Shown in pieces: positions 27,927 to 36,067 of a stretch of DNA of 64,000 nt (position 1 is its first letter; each line of letters begins with the position of its first letter). The stretch is from an uncultured Pelagibacteraceae bacterium (lineage in GTDB: Bacteria; Pseudomonadota; Alphaproteobacteria; Pelagibacterales; Pelagibacteraceae). Made by a program: the position numbers and the translations under genes. The stretch covers positions 1 to 64,000 of the forward strand of contig CACJLY010000007.1 of the NCBI GenBank assembly GCA_902594335.1, given 5' to 3'. The notes beneath the pieces are model-generated. The model was not told the DNA's origin, made no database searches, and saw only the letters and a program-made list of their open reading frames with translations.

Positions 27927-29000
27927 CTATTGAACTCTATATGTGAATTTATGTTTCTTTAGAGCTGCATTTAATTGCTTTTTAGTAGTATCAGAAAATA
28001 CTGCAGCCTTTTTAATAATTTCACCAGCTTCTTCTCCTATGATTAATGGAAATGGTCCAAGAGCTTTTACAGCTTTTGCCTTAAACTCTGGGTCATTTGT
28101 CATTTTAATAGCTGCATCTCTGTATGCTTTTACTATTTCATCGGATGCATCTGCTGGAAGCATCATTGCTTTAGATGCTTGAGACCATGCAGCACCTATT
28201 GCATAGTATGCCTCTAGGTCATCACCCTCAAGTTTTTTACCATTTACCTTCTCATACATTTCAGGAAATGTAGGTGCATTTGGTGCCAAAGGATTTCTAG
28301 AAACTGAACCGTCAGCTCCAATAATTCCTAATGTCATTAAATCTACAACTTTTCCTTTTTCTATTTCAGGCTTAACTTTTTTTACATAATTCGCTGCGCC
28401 ATGTGAACTTAGATGAATTTCACCTCTTAGGAATGCTTGATAACCTCCTGAAGATGAAAGACCAGGTATAGGTTTAGCTCCTTTAATACCAAGTTTCTCA
28501 TAAATCCATATGTGAAATAAATCTGCAGATGCTGGAGTTTTCAATGCATAAAGAACCAATTTTCTCTCTTTAATTTTTGATAGATCATGAGGCTCAGCTA
28601 AGTCTGAACGTGTGAACCAATGAGTATTTTGCGGTAGCAAAACTACTGGTCGGTATTCACTAAGATTATATTTAACAAGTGGATTTCCAGTAGCAACATT
28701 AACTATAACTGAAGTTGAGCATCCAAAAATAAAAGTTCCATCTGCTTTTGCATTTTTTTCAAAATAATTTGAACCTTTAATAGCTCCACCTCCTGGTATG
28801 TGCATGATTTGGACATCAGGATTTCCAGGTAAATATTTTTTTAAGAAAGGTTGAATAAATCTTGCAAATCTACTCGTACCACCACCTTCTTTAAATGGCA
28901 CAACCCATGTAACTGTTTTGCCTGCGAAATTCACATCTGCATTTCCTATGGATACAAACGAGAATAACGACATTAATATTAATATTAGAATTTTACGCAT
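27927..29000 (-). CDS. TctC-family periplasmic substrate-binding protein
   Basis: This is the solute receptor of a tripartite tricarboxylate transporter. The 357-residue product has a signal peptide (MRKILILILMSLFSFVSIGNA), then a Bug/TctC-like start VTWVVPFKEGGGTSRFARFIQPFLKKYLPG and IMHIPGGGAIKGSNYF. Length and layout fit. A GGGGGA-like ribosome site precedes the ATG. It is first in the operon, with a hairpin between it and the fused permease. The substrate is not shown by sequence; a short organic acid is likely. Confidence 0.88.
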   Translation of the reverse strand: MRKILILILMSLFSFVSIGNADVNFAGKTVTWVVPFKEGGGTSRFARFIQPFLKKYLPGNPDVQIMHIPGGGAIKGSNYFEKNAKADGTFIFGCSTSVIVNVATGNPLVKYNLSEYRPVVLLPQNTHWFTRSDLAEPHDLSKIKERKLVLYALKTPASADLFHIWIYEKLGIKGAKPIPGLSSSGGYQAFLRGEIHLSSHGAANYVKKVKPEIEKGKVVDLMTLGIIGADGSVSRNPLAPNAPTFPEMYEKVNGKKLEGDDLEAYYAIGAAWSQASKAMMLPADASDEIVKAYRDAAIKMTNDPEFKAKAVKALGPFPLIIGEEAGEIIKKAAVFSDTTKKQLNAALKKHKFTYRVQ

Positions 29001-29151
29001 AATTTCCCCCCTTGAGAATATTGTTAGAGATAGTATAACGTGTTCATTATGGGTCTTTCAACTAATTATATTTTTTTACATCCCTAAGAACTATGAAAAT
29101 GACTTATTTAGTTAGAAATTTATCTATTTGACTAATATAAAAGCAAAAAAC

Positions 29152-30015
29152 ATGTCTAAAACAAAAAATTCGATATCAAAAGTATTTGATTTAAATACTA
29201 TAGAACCAAAGCCCAGAACTAAATCACAACTATGGTTGAAAGATGTGGGTTTTGATGAAGGCCCATGGTACCACGAAAGAATGGGACTTCGTGAATTAGA
29301 AGACTTTCTAGAGGTTGCGGGTAACAGGATTGACCATGTTAAAATTGCAACAATGCAAGTTCTGGGTCATCCAAAGGAATGGTTGGAACGTAAAAATGAT
29401 CTTTACAAAAAACACTCGATAGAACCTTACTTAGATCATGGTTATTTTATAAAAGCTTTTAAAAAGGGAAAAGTAAATGAAGCAATTGATGTTGCGGCAG
29501 ATTTAGGATTTTCTGCAATGGAATTCATGAATACATTTGGAGACATCCCTGAAAATCAAATTAAAGCTTGGTGCAATCATGCGATTAAAAATGGAATGAA
29601 TATAATTTATGAACATCATCCAGAAAGTGGATGGGACAAGACAAAAAAAAATACTCCTGCAACATTTAAGCAAATTGTTGAAAGTGCTGAACCTTTTTTT
29701 GAATATGGCGCATTTTCAATGCTTATTGATCATGAAGAAATTGAACTTCATGATAGTAAGTCAGATGTATTAACTGGAGTTCTTGAACACTTTGGTAAAA
29801 ATAAAGTTGCATTTGAAGTGACTTCACCAAAGGAAGCTGAAGTGAGATGGTATTCAGATATACTTAATTATTTTGAACTCTTTGGCGCAGATTGCAATTT
29901 AACTAATATTATGCCCAGCCAAGTAATGCTCATTGATCCATTAAGGTCTGGAGAGCGACCCGCTGAAATTTTATTTGATAAGTATCCAGAATTGGTTTCA
30001 GTTAAAGGTAAATAA
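29152..30015 (+). CDS. ComA-family (phosphosulfolactate synthase-like) protein
   Basis: This second ComA-like protein has about 287 residues. It has LRELEDFLEVAGNRIDHVKIATMQVL, KNDLYKKHSIEPYLDHGYFIKAF, AADLGFSAMEFMNTFGDIP and SMLIDHEEIELHDSKSD, matching the order of motifs expected in a phosphosulfolactate synthase barrel. The track begins at a TTG at 29128; the ATG at 29152 is the better start. It diverges from tctC across a 151-base gap that must hold promoters for both. Its pairing with the other paralogue and a carboxylate transporter points to one pathway, but the product is not known. Confidence 0.7.
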   Translation: MSKTKNSISKVFDLNTIEPKPRTKSQLWLKDVGFDEGPWYHERMGLRELEDFLEVAGNRIDHVKIATMQVLGHPKEWLERKNDLYKKHSIEPYLDHGYFIKAFKKGKVNEAIDVAADLGFSAMEFMNTFGDIPENQIKAWCNHAIKNGMNIIYEHHPESGWDKTKKNTPATFKQIVESAEPFFEYGAFSMLIDHEEIELHDSKSDVLTGVLEHFGKNKVAFEVTSPKEAEVRWYSDILNYFELFGADCNLTNIMPSQVMLIDPLRSGERPAEILFDKYPELVSVKGK

Positions 30016-30040
30016 AAATAATTAATTCTTAAAATTTTAT

Positions 30041-31048
30041 TTAATTCTTTGAATTATACTGAGGATGTTTAGATTGAGGTCTGTTTTTATGATTTACAAC
30101 GATAGATCCATCAACAACTTTAATATCATAACCCCAATTATCCCAACCTTTTAATGATAATGGTTCACCAAGTTTGTCCTCGAGTGTTCGTGGGTAAACA
30201 TAACAGCCCTCACTATCTCCATATTGAGCTCTCGCTTTATCCATTTTTTTTTTAACTTCCATATGCAAGTCTAATGGAACATTTAAATGTTGCCCAAGTA
30301 AGTAACTTAAATTCATATCTTTGCATGCTAAATCCATTGTAAATCCAGCTTCATATTTTTGATTAAAAATGTGAGGCACAACTGTTTCCCACGCAAAGGA
30401 GTTTCCGGCTGAAACTCTAATAGCATCAAAAAAACTCTCTAAGTCTAATCCTGCTCTTTTAGCAATCATCATACACTCAGATGCTGCAACCATATTAGTA
30501 AATGCAAGCATGTTTGAAACAACTTTTGTAATAGCACCTGCTCCTATATCTCCACAAAGAACAACAACTTCACCAATTGCATCTTGTAAAACTTCCTTCC
30601 AAATATTAAATATTTCTTTATCTCCACCGGCTAAACAAACCATATTATTATTTTTTAAAGCATGAACACCTCCGGTTAGGGTAGCTTCCAACATTGAAAC
30701 ACCATAGGTTTTTGCTTTTTCTGCCAACTTTTGGGTCTGTTTAAAATCAGTTGTAGATGTGTCTATCCATATCAAACCAGAGATCGCGTTTTGTAATAAT
30801 CCATCTTCACCATCAACAGCTTGCAAAACATGTTCTGGCTTAGGTAAACAAGTTAAAACTGCATTACATTTATGCGCAAGATCTTTGATGGAGTTAGCTT
30901 TGCTAATATCTTTTGGAACGTCATTGAGTTTATTTTTATCAATATCAAAGGCTACAAGGTTATACTTCTTTGATTTGTATAAATTATTTAAAATTGGTGT
31001 ACCAGCATTTCCTAAGCCAATCACCCCTATTGTTATGATATCGCTCAT
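30041..31048 (-). CDS. Beta-hydroxyacid dehydrogenase (3-hydroxyisobutyrate dehydrogenase family)
   Basis: This NAD(P)-dependent enzyme oxidises a 3-hydroxyacid or reduces a semialdehyde. The 335-residue product has the GVIGLGNAGTPI Rossmann loop, WIDTSTTD, the substrate-binding LEATLTGGVHAL and the catalytic-Lys helix GAGAITKVVSNMLAF. The C-terminus is about 40 residues longer than usual. A strong AGGAGA site lies ahead of the ATG. Relatives act on hydroxyisobutyrate, tartronate semialdehyde, or sulfolactaldehyde. With ComA-like neighbours the last is of interest but unproven. It follows the hydratase-like gene by 18 bases. Confidence 0.85.
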   Translation of the reverse strand: MSDIITIGVIGLGNAGTPILNNLYKSKKYNLVAFDIDKNKLNDVPKDISKANSIKDLAHKCNAVLTCLPKPEHVLQAVDGEDGLLQNAISGLIWIDTSTTDFKQTQKLAEKAKTYGVSMLEATLTGGVHALKNNNMVCLAGGDKEIFNIWKEVLQDAIGEVVVLCGDIGAGAITKVVSNMLAFTNMVAASECMMIAKRAGLDLESFFDAIRVSAGNSFAWETVVPHIFNQKYEAGFTMDLACKDMNLSYLLGQHLNVPLDLHMEVKKKMDKARAQYGDSEGCYVYPRTLEDKLGEPLSLKGWDNWGYDIKVVDGSIVVNHKNRPQSKHPQYNSKN

Positions 31049-31066
31049 GATCTCTCCTTTCGTAAT

Positions 31067-31849
31067 TTAAATAAATGTTGAAGATACATCTCCAAAGGCT
31101 GATGAGGTAACTTCGATCAATTTCTTTTCATTAATAGGAACAGGAAATCCATATGCTCCTGTTAAAATTAAGTCATTTTTTTTTAAGATATTATTTGTTT
31201 TTGCTTTATCTTTCACTAACCACTCTATTTCTCCAAGCATATCAAAAGGCCATTTTTTATCTATCCATTTATCAACTACTTCATTGTCATAGACTAGTTT
31301 TAAATCAGTGATTTCATTGCTGTTTGGAACTTTGTTCTCTGGTCCTAAAATAACTCCAGCATGAATTGCATTGTTAGCTAAAAGTTCTGCACCATTTGGT
31401 GCTTCACCATTAAATACTAAATTATGTATTTCTATTAAGGGATACATTGATTGAACAGACTCTAATATATAATCAAATGAAACTGATTCTGGATTGATAT
31501 CTCTATTTAATATAATTCCAAATTCAGCCTCCATTGCAGGATTGAAATAATCCTTTTTATTAAGCTCAACTCCGTTTTGATGTAATTCATGCTTCCAAAG
31601 TGTACCTTTTGCTGGGTGGGAAAGGTCCATTTTTTTTTGGGTATCCTTTGAAATACATCCTATTTTATAACCAATGATTTCCTCACCTCTTGATACTCTT
31701 AATTCAGTAACCTTATTTTGAATATGTAAAGCATCCTCGTTACTTATTTTTACTTTATTTTTAAAAATTTGGCTGGGGTTTTTGGCATCATAATCTTCAA
31801 GAATTTGGTTTGAATATAAATCTAATTCTTTTGAAGATAGATTGCCCAT
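31067..31849 (-). CDS. 2-keto-4-pentenoate hydratase / 4-oxalocrotonate decarboxylase family protein
   Basis: The 260-residue product has the MhpD/FAH-fold pattern: IGYKIGCISKDTQKKMDL, PAMEAEFGIILNRDI with the acidic metal ligands, VQSMYPLIEIHNLVF, and LLANNAIHAGVILGP. The late GAYGFPVPI segment corresponds to the family's GSLT-like end. Members hydrate or decarboxylate keto-acids from ring or sugar-acid breakdown. It overlaps the small membrane protein upstream by one base and precedes the dehydrogenase. The exact substrate is not known. Confidence 0.8.
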   Translation of the reverse strand: MGNLSSKELDLYSNQILEDYDAKNPSQIFKNKVKISNEDALHIQNKVTELRVSRGEEIIGYKIGCISKDTQKKMDLSHPAKGTLWKHELHQNGVELNKKDYFNPAMEAEFGIILNRDINPESVSFDYILESVQSMYPLIEIHNLVFNGEAPNGAELLANNAIHAGVILGPENKVPNSNEITDLKLVYDNEVVDKWIDKKWPFDMLGEIEWLVKDKAKTNNILKKNDLILTGAYGFPVPINEKKLIEVTSSAFGDVSSTFI

Positions 31850-32238
31850 TAAAAAAGTAAAACAACTAAAAATATCATCTGAATAAAATTAATCACAACA
31901 GAAATAAAATGTGAATATTTAAATTTTTTATCCTGCTTTTCATCTCTATATTTATTTATCAGAGGCATTAATAAATAATTTGAAGTCGCAAATAAAATTG
32001 TAATTGCAAGTATTAAGTAAAAATCTAAACCTAGTTTACTTAAGAATAAAAAAGTTAATAAGACAATTAAACTTAAACCTAGGTTAACATTGTAATAAAA
32101 AGGAAATATTCTTCTTATAAACTTTCGTGCATTATCTTCATCTAAAGTAGTAAATACCACTGGAGCAATAACAAATGAAAAGAATAACATTATCCCTAAA
32201 ATCATTGCTGTTAAATAAATACTAATCTGTTCAATCAT
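31849..32238 (-). CDS. Small four-helix membrane protein, DUF4149-like
   Basis: A 129-residue protein with four hydrophobic helices. The start (LTAMILGIMLFFSFVIAPVVFTTLDEDNARKFIRRIFPFYYNVNL) resembles the DUF4149/TMEM205 group, which has no settled function. It overlaps the following hydratase gene by one base and follows the 61-residue ORF by 3 bases, so it belongs to the same operon as the cytochrome c and DUF4396-like genes. Confidence 0.65.
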   Translation of the reverse strand: MIEQISIYLTAMILGIMLFFSFVIAPVVFTTLDEDNARKFIRRIFPFYYNVNLGLSLIVLLTFLFLSKLGLDFYLILAITILFATSNYLLMPLINKYRDEKQDKKFKYSHFISVVINFIQMIFLVVLLF

Positions 32239-32241
32239 AAT

Positions 32242-32427
32242 TTAGTTTTCTATTGAATTTTCTTCTTTCATTAATATTGGTCTACCATCATGTGCTGTAT
32301 TAAGAGGTATTATTTTACCTTTATATTTTGCACATAAAGTTGGCGCACTTCTAACTTCTTCGCCTAACTTTACTTCTAAATCAACAATCACTAATTTTGC
32401 ATCTTCTAATTCTTTTAATACTTTCAT
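32242..32427 (-). CDS. Small hypothetical protein
   Basis: I do not recognise this 61-residue soluble protein (VKLGEEVRSAPTLCAKYKGKIIPLN, one Cys). It has an AAAGGA site ahead of its ATG and sits in a minus-strand operon between the DUF4396-like and DUF4149-like genes. That favours a real gene. The function is unknown. Confidence 0.55.
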   Translation of the reverse strand: MKVLKELEDAKLVIVDLEVKLGEEVRSAPTLCAKYKGKIIPLNTAHDGRPILMKEENSIEN

Positions 32428-32454
32428 TTTAGTCCTTTGGTTAATTAATTTAAT

Positions 32455-32898
32455 TTAATGGCAGGCTTGATTATGTTTTTTTAGTCTCCAGTAATTATAT
32501 GGCCATGGTGTTACAAATCCAACCACTAACATTATTGGCACTACCCACCAAGTAAGGATTGCACCACCTGTTAATACATAATCTGTAATATTCATAGCAA
32601 CTTCCATGCTAATCATTGAGATAAAACTCATTCCTAATGCAGTCTTTAATGCTTTTTGAAAAGAAAAATTTTGCTTAATTAAAATAAAAGTCTCTAAAAT
32701 TACACTTGTAATTAAACCATTAATTATTGCTAAAATCATAATACTTAAAACTGGGAATGGAATTTTAGTTAATTGAAAAAATAATATCGTTCCAAAATCA
32801 CCAATAGCACAACCCAACAAGCACCAGGCTGTATTTTTGGCACTTCTTCTCCAGGTATGTTTACATTTCCAATTAAAACTTATTGCTTCAGTACTCAT
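32455..32898 (-). CDS. DUF4396-like membrane protein
   Basis: The 147-residue product has four hydrophobic stretches and the end MISMEVAMNITDYVLTGGAILTWWVVPIMLVVGFVTPWPYNYWRLKK, which fits the DUF4396 family. Ser/Cys/His-rich ends (KCKHTWRRSAKNTAWCLLGC, HNQACH) could bind metal. It lies one base after the cytochrome c gene. A link to metal or electron-transfer chemistry is inference. Confidence 0.65.
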   Translation of the reverse strand: MSTEAISFNWKCKHTWRRSAKNTAWCLLGCAIGDFGTILFFQLTKIPFPVLSIMILAIINGLITSVILETFILIKQNFSFQKALKTALGMSFISMISMEVAMNITDYVLTGGAILTWWVVPIMLVVGFVTPWPYNYWRLKKHNQACH

Positions 32899-32899
32899 A

Positions 32900-33331
32900 T
32901 TATTTGCTCATACTTATTTGATGTTTATATATATCATCTGCCCAATATGATTTAATATAAGAAAGCACATTATCAATACCCTCATCATTAATTTTTTCTC
33001 CAAAACCATACATTTTACCTTCATAATTATTAATTAATTTTGCAAAACCAAGTTTAATTATTTTATGAAGAATTTCATCGGAATGATGCCAGGTATGACC
33101 TGTGCCGTTTAAAGGTGGAGCTTTTCTATGACCATCCTTATCAACACCCTTCCAATCCGCTGCACCCACTAAATTTACCATATGGCATGAAGCACAATGC
33201 TGTTCATAAAGAACCTTCCCTTTAAATATGTTTGCTTCAGAATCTCTTGTTATTGGAAAATGATTATGTGCGTTTGAAATTTCAAATATAAATAAAGAAA
33301 TAAAAAAAATAGATGTTACTTTAAACCTCAT
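32900..33331 (-). CDS. Secreted c-type cytochrome
   Basis: The 143-residue product has a signal peptide (MRFKVTSIFFISLFIFEISNA) and a single heme motif CASCH near residue 46. It continues to the KMYGFGEK region, whose Met can be the second heme ligand. It is a periplasmic single-heme electron carrier of class I. It heads an operon with the DUF4396-like, small and DUF4149-like genes. The partner enzyme is not in the window. Confidence 0.85.
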   Translation of the reverse strand: MRFKVTSIFFISLFIFEISNAHNHFPITRDSEANIFKGKVLYEQHCASCHMVNLVGAADWKGVDKDGHRKAPPLNGTGHTWHHSDEILHKIIKLGFAKLINNYEGKMYGFGEKINDEGIDNVLSYIKSYWADDIYKHQISMSK

Positions 33332-33382
33332 TAAATATATTTAGCAAAAAAAACTATAATAAACTTGTATAAAATTGACTTA

Positions 33383-33451
33383 CTAAAGAATGTATTTATC
33401 GCCTAAATACATTGCAAAAGCGATAGCAGCACCTAATAAAATATATTTCAT
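33383..33451 (-). CDS. Possible 22-residue membrane peptide
   Basis: The ORF reads MKYILLGAAIAFAMYLGDKYIL, a single hydrophobic helix. It sits in the longest intergenic stretch (33332-33755) and is too short for the ORF track. Ribosome-site evidence is weak. Confidence 0.3.
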   Translation of the reverse strand: MKYILLGAAIAFAMYLGDKYIL

Positions 33452-33559
33452 ATTTAATCTTATACCTAAAATATTCTGTGTTTAAAATGTGATTATTATT
33501 CATAATCTCAACGAAATTAGAACCTAATTAAAACAAATCAATATTTTAGAAATAGAATC

Positions 33560-33700
33560 ATGAGATTATCATTATTCTTTTTTCTTCATTTAGTTGCTTT
33601 CGTGATCCTCTTAATTGTCCATCCACATGCTCGTGCTAATGATGGATGGGCAATTAAAAGTCTTGATAAAAATTCAATCCATATAATCAAAAAATATTAG
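33560..33700 (+). CDS. Possible 46-residue secreted peptide
   Basis: The ORF begins MRLSLFFFLHLVAFVILLIVHPHARA, a signal-peptide-like helix with an A-R-A cleavage site, then NDGWAIKSLDKNSIHIIKKY. It lies in the 33332-33755 gap and points toward the PhyH-like gene. A real but tiny exported peptide is possible. Confidence 0.35.
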   Translation: MRLSLFFFLHLVAFVILLIVHPHARANDGWAIKSLDKNSIHIIKKY

Positions 33701-33702
33701 AT

Positions 33703-33759
33703 ATGTTTGTTGGAATGGAAGCCCTTCTTATACTTAGCCTTTTTGGGCTTATATTTTAA
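33703..33759 (+). CDS. Possible 18-residue hydrophobic peptide
   Basis: MFVGMEALLILSLFGLIF starts 2 bases after the stop of the 46-residue ORF and ends inside the 3' end of the PhyH-like gene. It is a single helix. Support is only its position right behind the other small ORF. Confidence 0.2.
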   Translation: MFVGMEALLILSLFGLIF

Positions 33760-34655
33760 TTACTTTTTTGAAGCTGATAAATTGAAACGTAGTGTTTCTT
33801 TTTTGGAAGTGGAATAATTATAGGTACATTGGTGCACCTTGGAACAATTGATTTTTTTCCGAAAATAATATTTTTATCATAATTTTCAAAGTTTGTTTCA
33901 GGATGAGGATTACCATCATTGATAATAGGCCATGCATCACAAGCTCTATAACCAAATAATATTAAGGGTCTTGATCCGTTGGTATGATTTAAACCTGAAC
34001 CATGAATTGTTCGACAATGAAAGAAAGCAACAGAACCTGCTTTTCCAATTAAAGAAACTGATTTTTTTAAATTAATTTTATTTTTTTTGATATTAATTTT
34101 ACCTACAAAGTAATTATCATTACTATGGTGACTAAATAGCTCTTTTTTGTGAGAACCTTTAATTACTTTTAAAGGACCTCTTTTTTCATCACAATCTTCA
34201 AGATATATGCCTACTGTAATCAAATCATCATTTGTATGAGGATAAAAAGCAAAGTCCTGATGCCATTCAACTAAACTTCCTTTTTTCTTATTTGATAATT
34301 TAAAATTTAGTTTACCAAGATGAAATCTTACTGTTCCACCAATAAGCTTTTTTACTATATCTATTATCTTTTTGTTTCTTGATAAATCATAAAATAATTT
34401 ATTGTTATTTTGAGGGTTATTTAATCTAAGTATTTCTTTATTTTTTGAAGAGTTACTATTAAATACAAAATGATAATTATTGTAACTTTGGGTTCCACCT
34501 TGATCTTTAATTTTTCTTCTACTGTTCTTTTCCTTAGTTACTATCTTGTTAATAAGTAAATTTAACTTATTGATATCTTTTTTTGAAATAAGCTCTTCTT
34601 TTAATAAGTAGCCATTCTTTTTGTAGAAATTACTTTCGGATCTTGTGATGCTCAT
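33756..34655 (-). CDS. Phytanoyl-CoA dioxygenase (PhyH) family protein
   Basis: This is an Fe(II)/2-oxoglutarate-dependent oxygenase of about 300 residues. It has VEWHQDFAFYPHTNDDLITVGIYLEDCDEKRGPLKVIKGSHK, where H and D of HQD bind iron. The later FFHCRTIHGSGLNHTNGSRPLILFGYRA supplies the distal His and the Arg that binds 2-oxoglutarate. The ORF track starts at a TTG two codons early; the ATG at 34655 is better. The substrate is unknown; the family acts on many small molecules. It lies downstream of azlCD in the same direction. Confidence 0.85.
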   Translation of the reverse strand: MSITRSESNFYKKNGYLLKEELISKKDINKLNLLINKIVTKEKNSRRKIKDQGGTQSYNNYHFVFNSNSSKNKEILRLNNPQNNNKLFYDLSRNKKIIDIVKKLIGGTVRFHLGKLNFKLSNKKKGSLVEWHQDFAFYPHTNDDLITVGIYLEDCDEKRGPLKVIKGSHKKELFSHHSNDNYFVGKINIKKNKINLKKSVSLIGKAGSVAFFHCRTIHGSGLNHTNGSRPLILFGYRACDAWPIINDGNPHPETNFENYDKNIIFGKKSIVPRCTNVPIIIPLPKKKHYVSIYQLQKSN

Positions 34656-34664
34656 TAACAAATT

Positions 34665-34976
34665 TTATAATAAAAATATAATAATCCAATACGAAAATAA
34701 TCCAGATATTATTGTGGCTATTACATTTCTTGAAAAATAACCAACTAGTATAGCAACTATTGCCCCAAAGATTTTAGGATCATTCATTTCTATAAAAGTT
34801 CCATAATCATTAATAAATATTCCTGGAAATATTATTGCTGGAAATACTGCTGATGGAACATATGCTAATACAGCTTTAACTCTCTCTCCTAATAGATCCC
34901 TATCTACTAAAGCAACCATAGTCATTCTCATAAAGTAAGTAATTATTCCTGCAATTATAATTGTGAACCAAGTCAT
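34665..34976 (-). CDS. azlD: Branched-chain amino acid transport protein AzlD
   Basis: A 103-residue membrane protein of the AzlD family. It starts TWFTIIIAGIITYFMRMTMVALVDRDLLGERVKAVLAYVPSAVFPAIIFPGIF, the usual pattern, with about four helices. It pairs with AzlC to export branched-chain amino acids in other bacteria. Its start overlaps the azlC stop by 4 bases. Confidence 0.85.
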   Translation of the reverse strand: MTWFTIIIAGIITYFMRMTMVALVDRDLLGERVKAVLAYVPSAVFPAIIFPGIFINDYGTFIEMNDPKIFGAIVAILVGYFSRNVIATIISGLFSYWIIIFLL

Positions 34977-35659
34977 TTTTTTAACCTCAAAACTAACGCA
35001 GCAACAATTAATGCAATAATAGGTGAAATAATTATGTAGGATTTAAAAGGTGCATCAAAAAATAATAAAGAACTTAATCCACAAGTAATCATAACTATTA
35101 CATGGTCTAATTTTTTAATATCTTGAACAACAACTGCAATGAAAGTTAAAGGAACTGCAAATTTTAATCCCAATTCCTCAGGTACAAATGAGCCAAGAAT
35201 TATTCCAGCTAATGTAGATATTTGCCAACAAACCCATAGAGTTCCACCACTTCCTAATAAATGATAATGGAGATGCGTTTCATTTCTATTTTTTTGAAAA
35301 AACTTATTAGATTCTGCAAACCCTTGGTCTACAACTAAATAAGATATTAATAATTTCTTTATAAATGAGAGCTTTTCTAAATATTCAGATAACACGGCCC
35401 CATATAACAAGTGTCTAGAATTAATTACACCTACTGATGTCACCGCTATTAACGCAGAAGCTCCACCTGAAAGTAATTGTAAAAAGACAATTTGAGAAGC
35501 ACCCCCAAAAATAATGATAGACATTGCATAAACTAATACTGGACTAAAACCTAGCTCAATACCAATTGCTCCACATACAATTCCAAAAGGAATTACTGAG
35601 AACATATGCGGTGCTACAGCCAATATTCCTTTGGAAAATATTTGTTTTTTAGAGAGCAT
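34973..35659 (-). CDS. azlC: Branched-chain amino acid transport protein AzlC
   Basis: The 228-residue membrane protein has FGIVCGAIGIELGFSPVLVYAMSIIIFGGASQIVFLQLL and INSRHLLYGAVLSEYL, diagnostic for AzlC, plus several later helices. AzlC and AzlD together form an amino acid exporter. The genes overlap by 4 bases. The GGCT-like gene lies directly upstream, so these may be one transcript. Confidence 0.88.
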   Translation of the reverse strand: MLSKKQIFSKGILAVAPHMFSVIPFGIVCGAIGIELGFSPVLVYAMSIIIFGGASQIVFLQLLSGGASALIAVTSVGVINSRHLLYGAVLSEYLEKLSFIKKLLISYLVVDQGFAESNKFFQKNRNETHLHYHLLGSGGTLWVCWQISTLAGIILGSFVPEELGLKFAVPLTFIAVVVQDIKKLDHVIVMITCGLSSLLFFDAPFKSYIIISPIIALIVAALVLRLKK

Positions 35660-36067
35660 TTACTTAACTGGTTGTAGAGCTATTTTAAGATATTTGACAT
35701 CCAACTTACAATCTTTGTATCCTCGTTTAACAACATTTAAATACCTTTCAGTTGGATATCTAAATTCTGTTTTATTAACCATTATGTAAGTCATCACTGT
35801 CTTATTGTAATAGGTAAAATAAAGTTTTTTATAAAGAATTGGATAATCTTCATAAACATCTAGTTTTTTTTCATCACTTTTTGATATTTCAAATAAAGCA
35901 CCAGGAACTAATGAATTTTTACTTTTCTCAATGTCAGCAGCTCTATATTTGCTTCTAAAGTTTAATCTATAACCTTTAAGCTCATATTTTTTTAAGAAAA
36001 TAGAGTCTTTACATCTCCGTTTCATTTGAAAAAGATTAAGATTACTTCCGTAAGCAAAATATAACAT
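35660..36067 (-). CDS. Gamma-glutamylcyclotransferase-like protein
   Basis: The 135-residue product begins MLYFAYGSNLNLFQMKRRC, the YGSNL signature of the GGCT/AIG2-like fold. The acidic residue in LDVYEDYP fits the catalytic Glu region. Such enzymes release 5-oxoproline from gamma-glutamyl compounds, though many paralogues have other roles. It overlaps the CinA-like stop by one base and adjoins azlC. Confidence 0.75.
   Translation of the reverse strand: MLYFAYGSNLNLFQMKRRCKDSIFLKKYELKGYRLNFRSKYRAADIEKSKNSLVPGALFEISKSDEKKLDVYEDYPILYKKLYFTYYNKTVMTYIMVNKTEFRYPTERYLNVVKRGYKDCKLDVKYLKIALQPVK

Larger units (their letters stand above)
33332..33755. other. Longest gap between larger genes (424 bases)
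   Basis: Apart from three tiny ORFs listed separately, I see no RNA gene. A short hairpin AGCC-TTTTTG-GGCT lies near 33735-33750 at the end of the PhyH-like gene. No strong terminator T-run is present on either strand. Confidence 0.4.

Noticed and set aside
33720-33750. Terminator AAGCCC...GGGCTT
   Set aside because: The longer stem has a 20-base loop and no proper T-run; only a short hairpin is possible.
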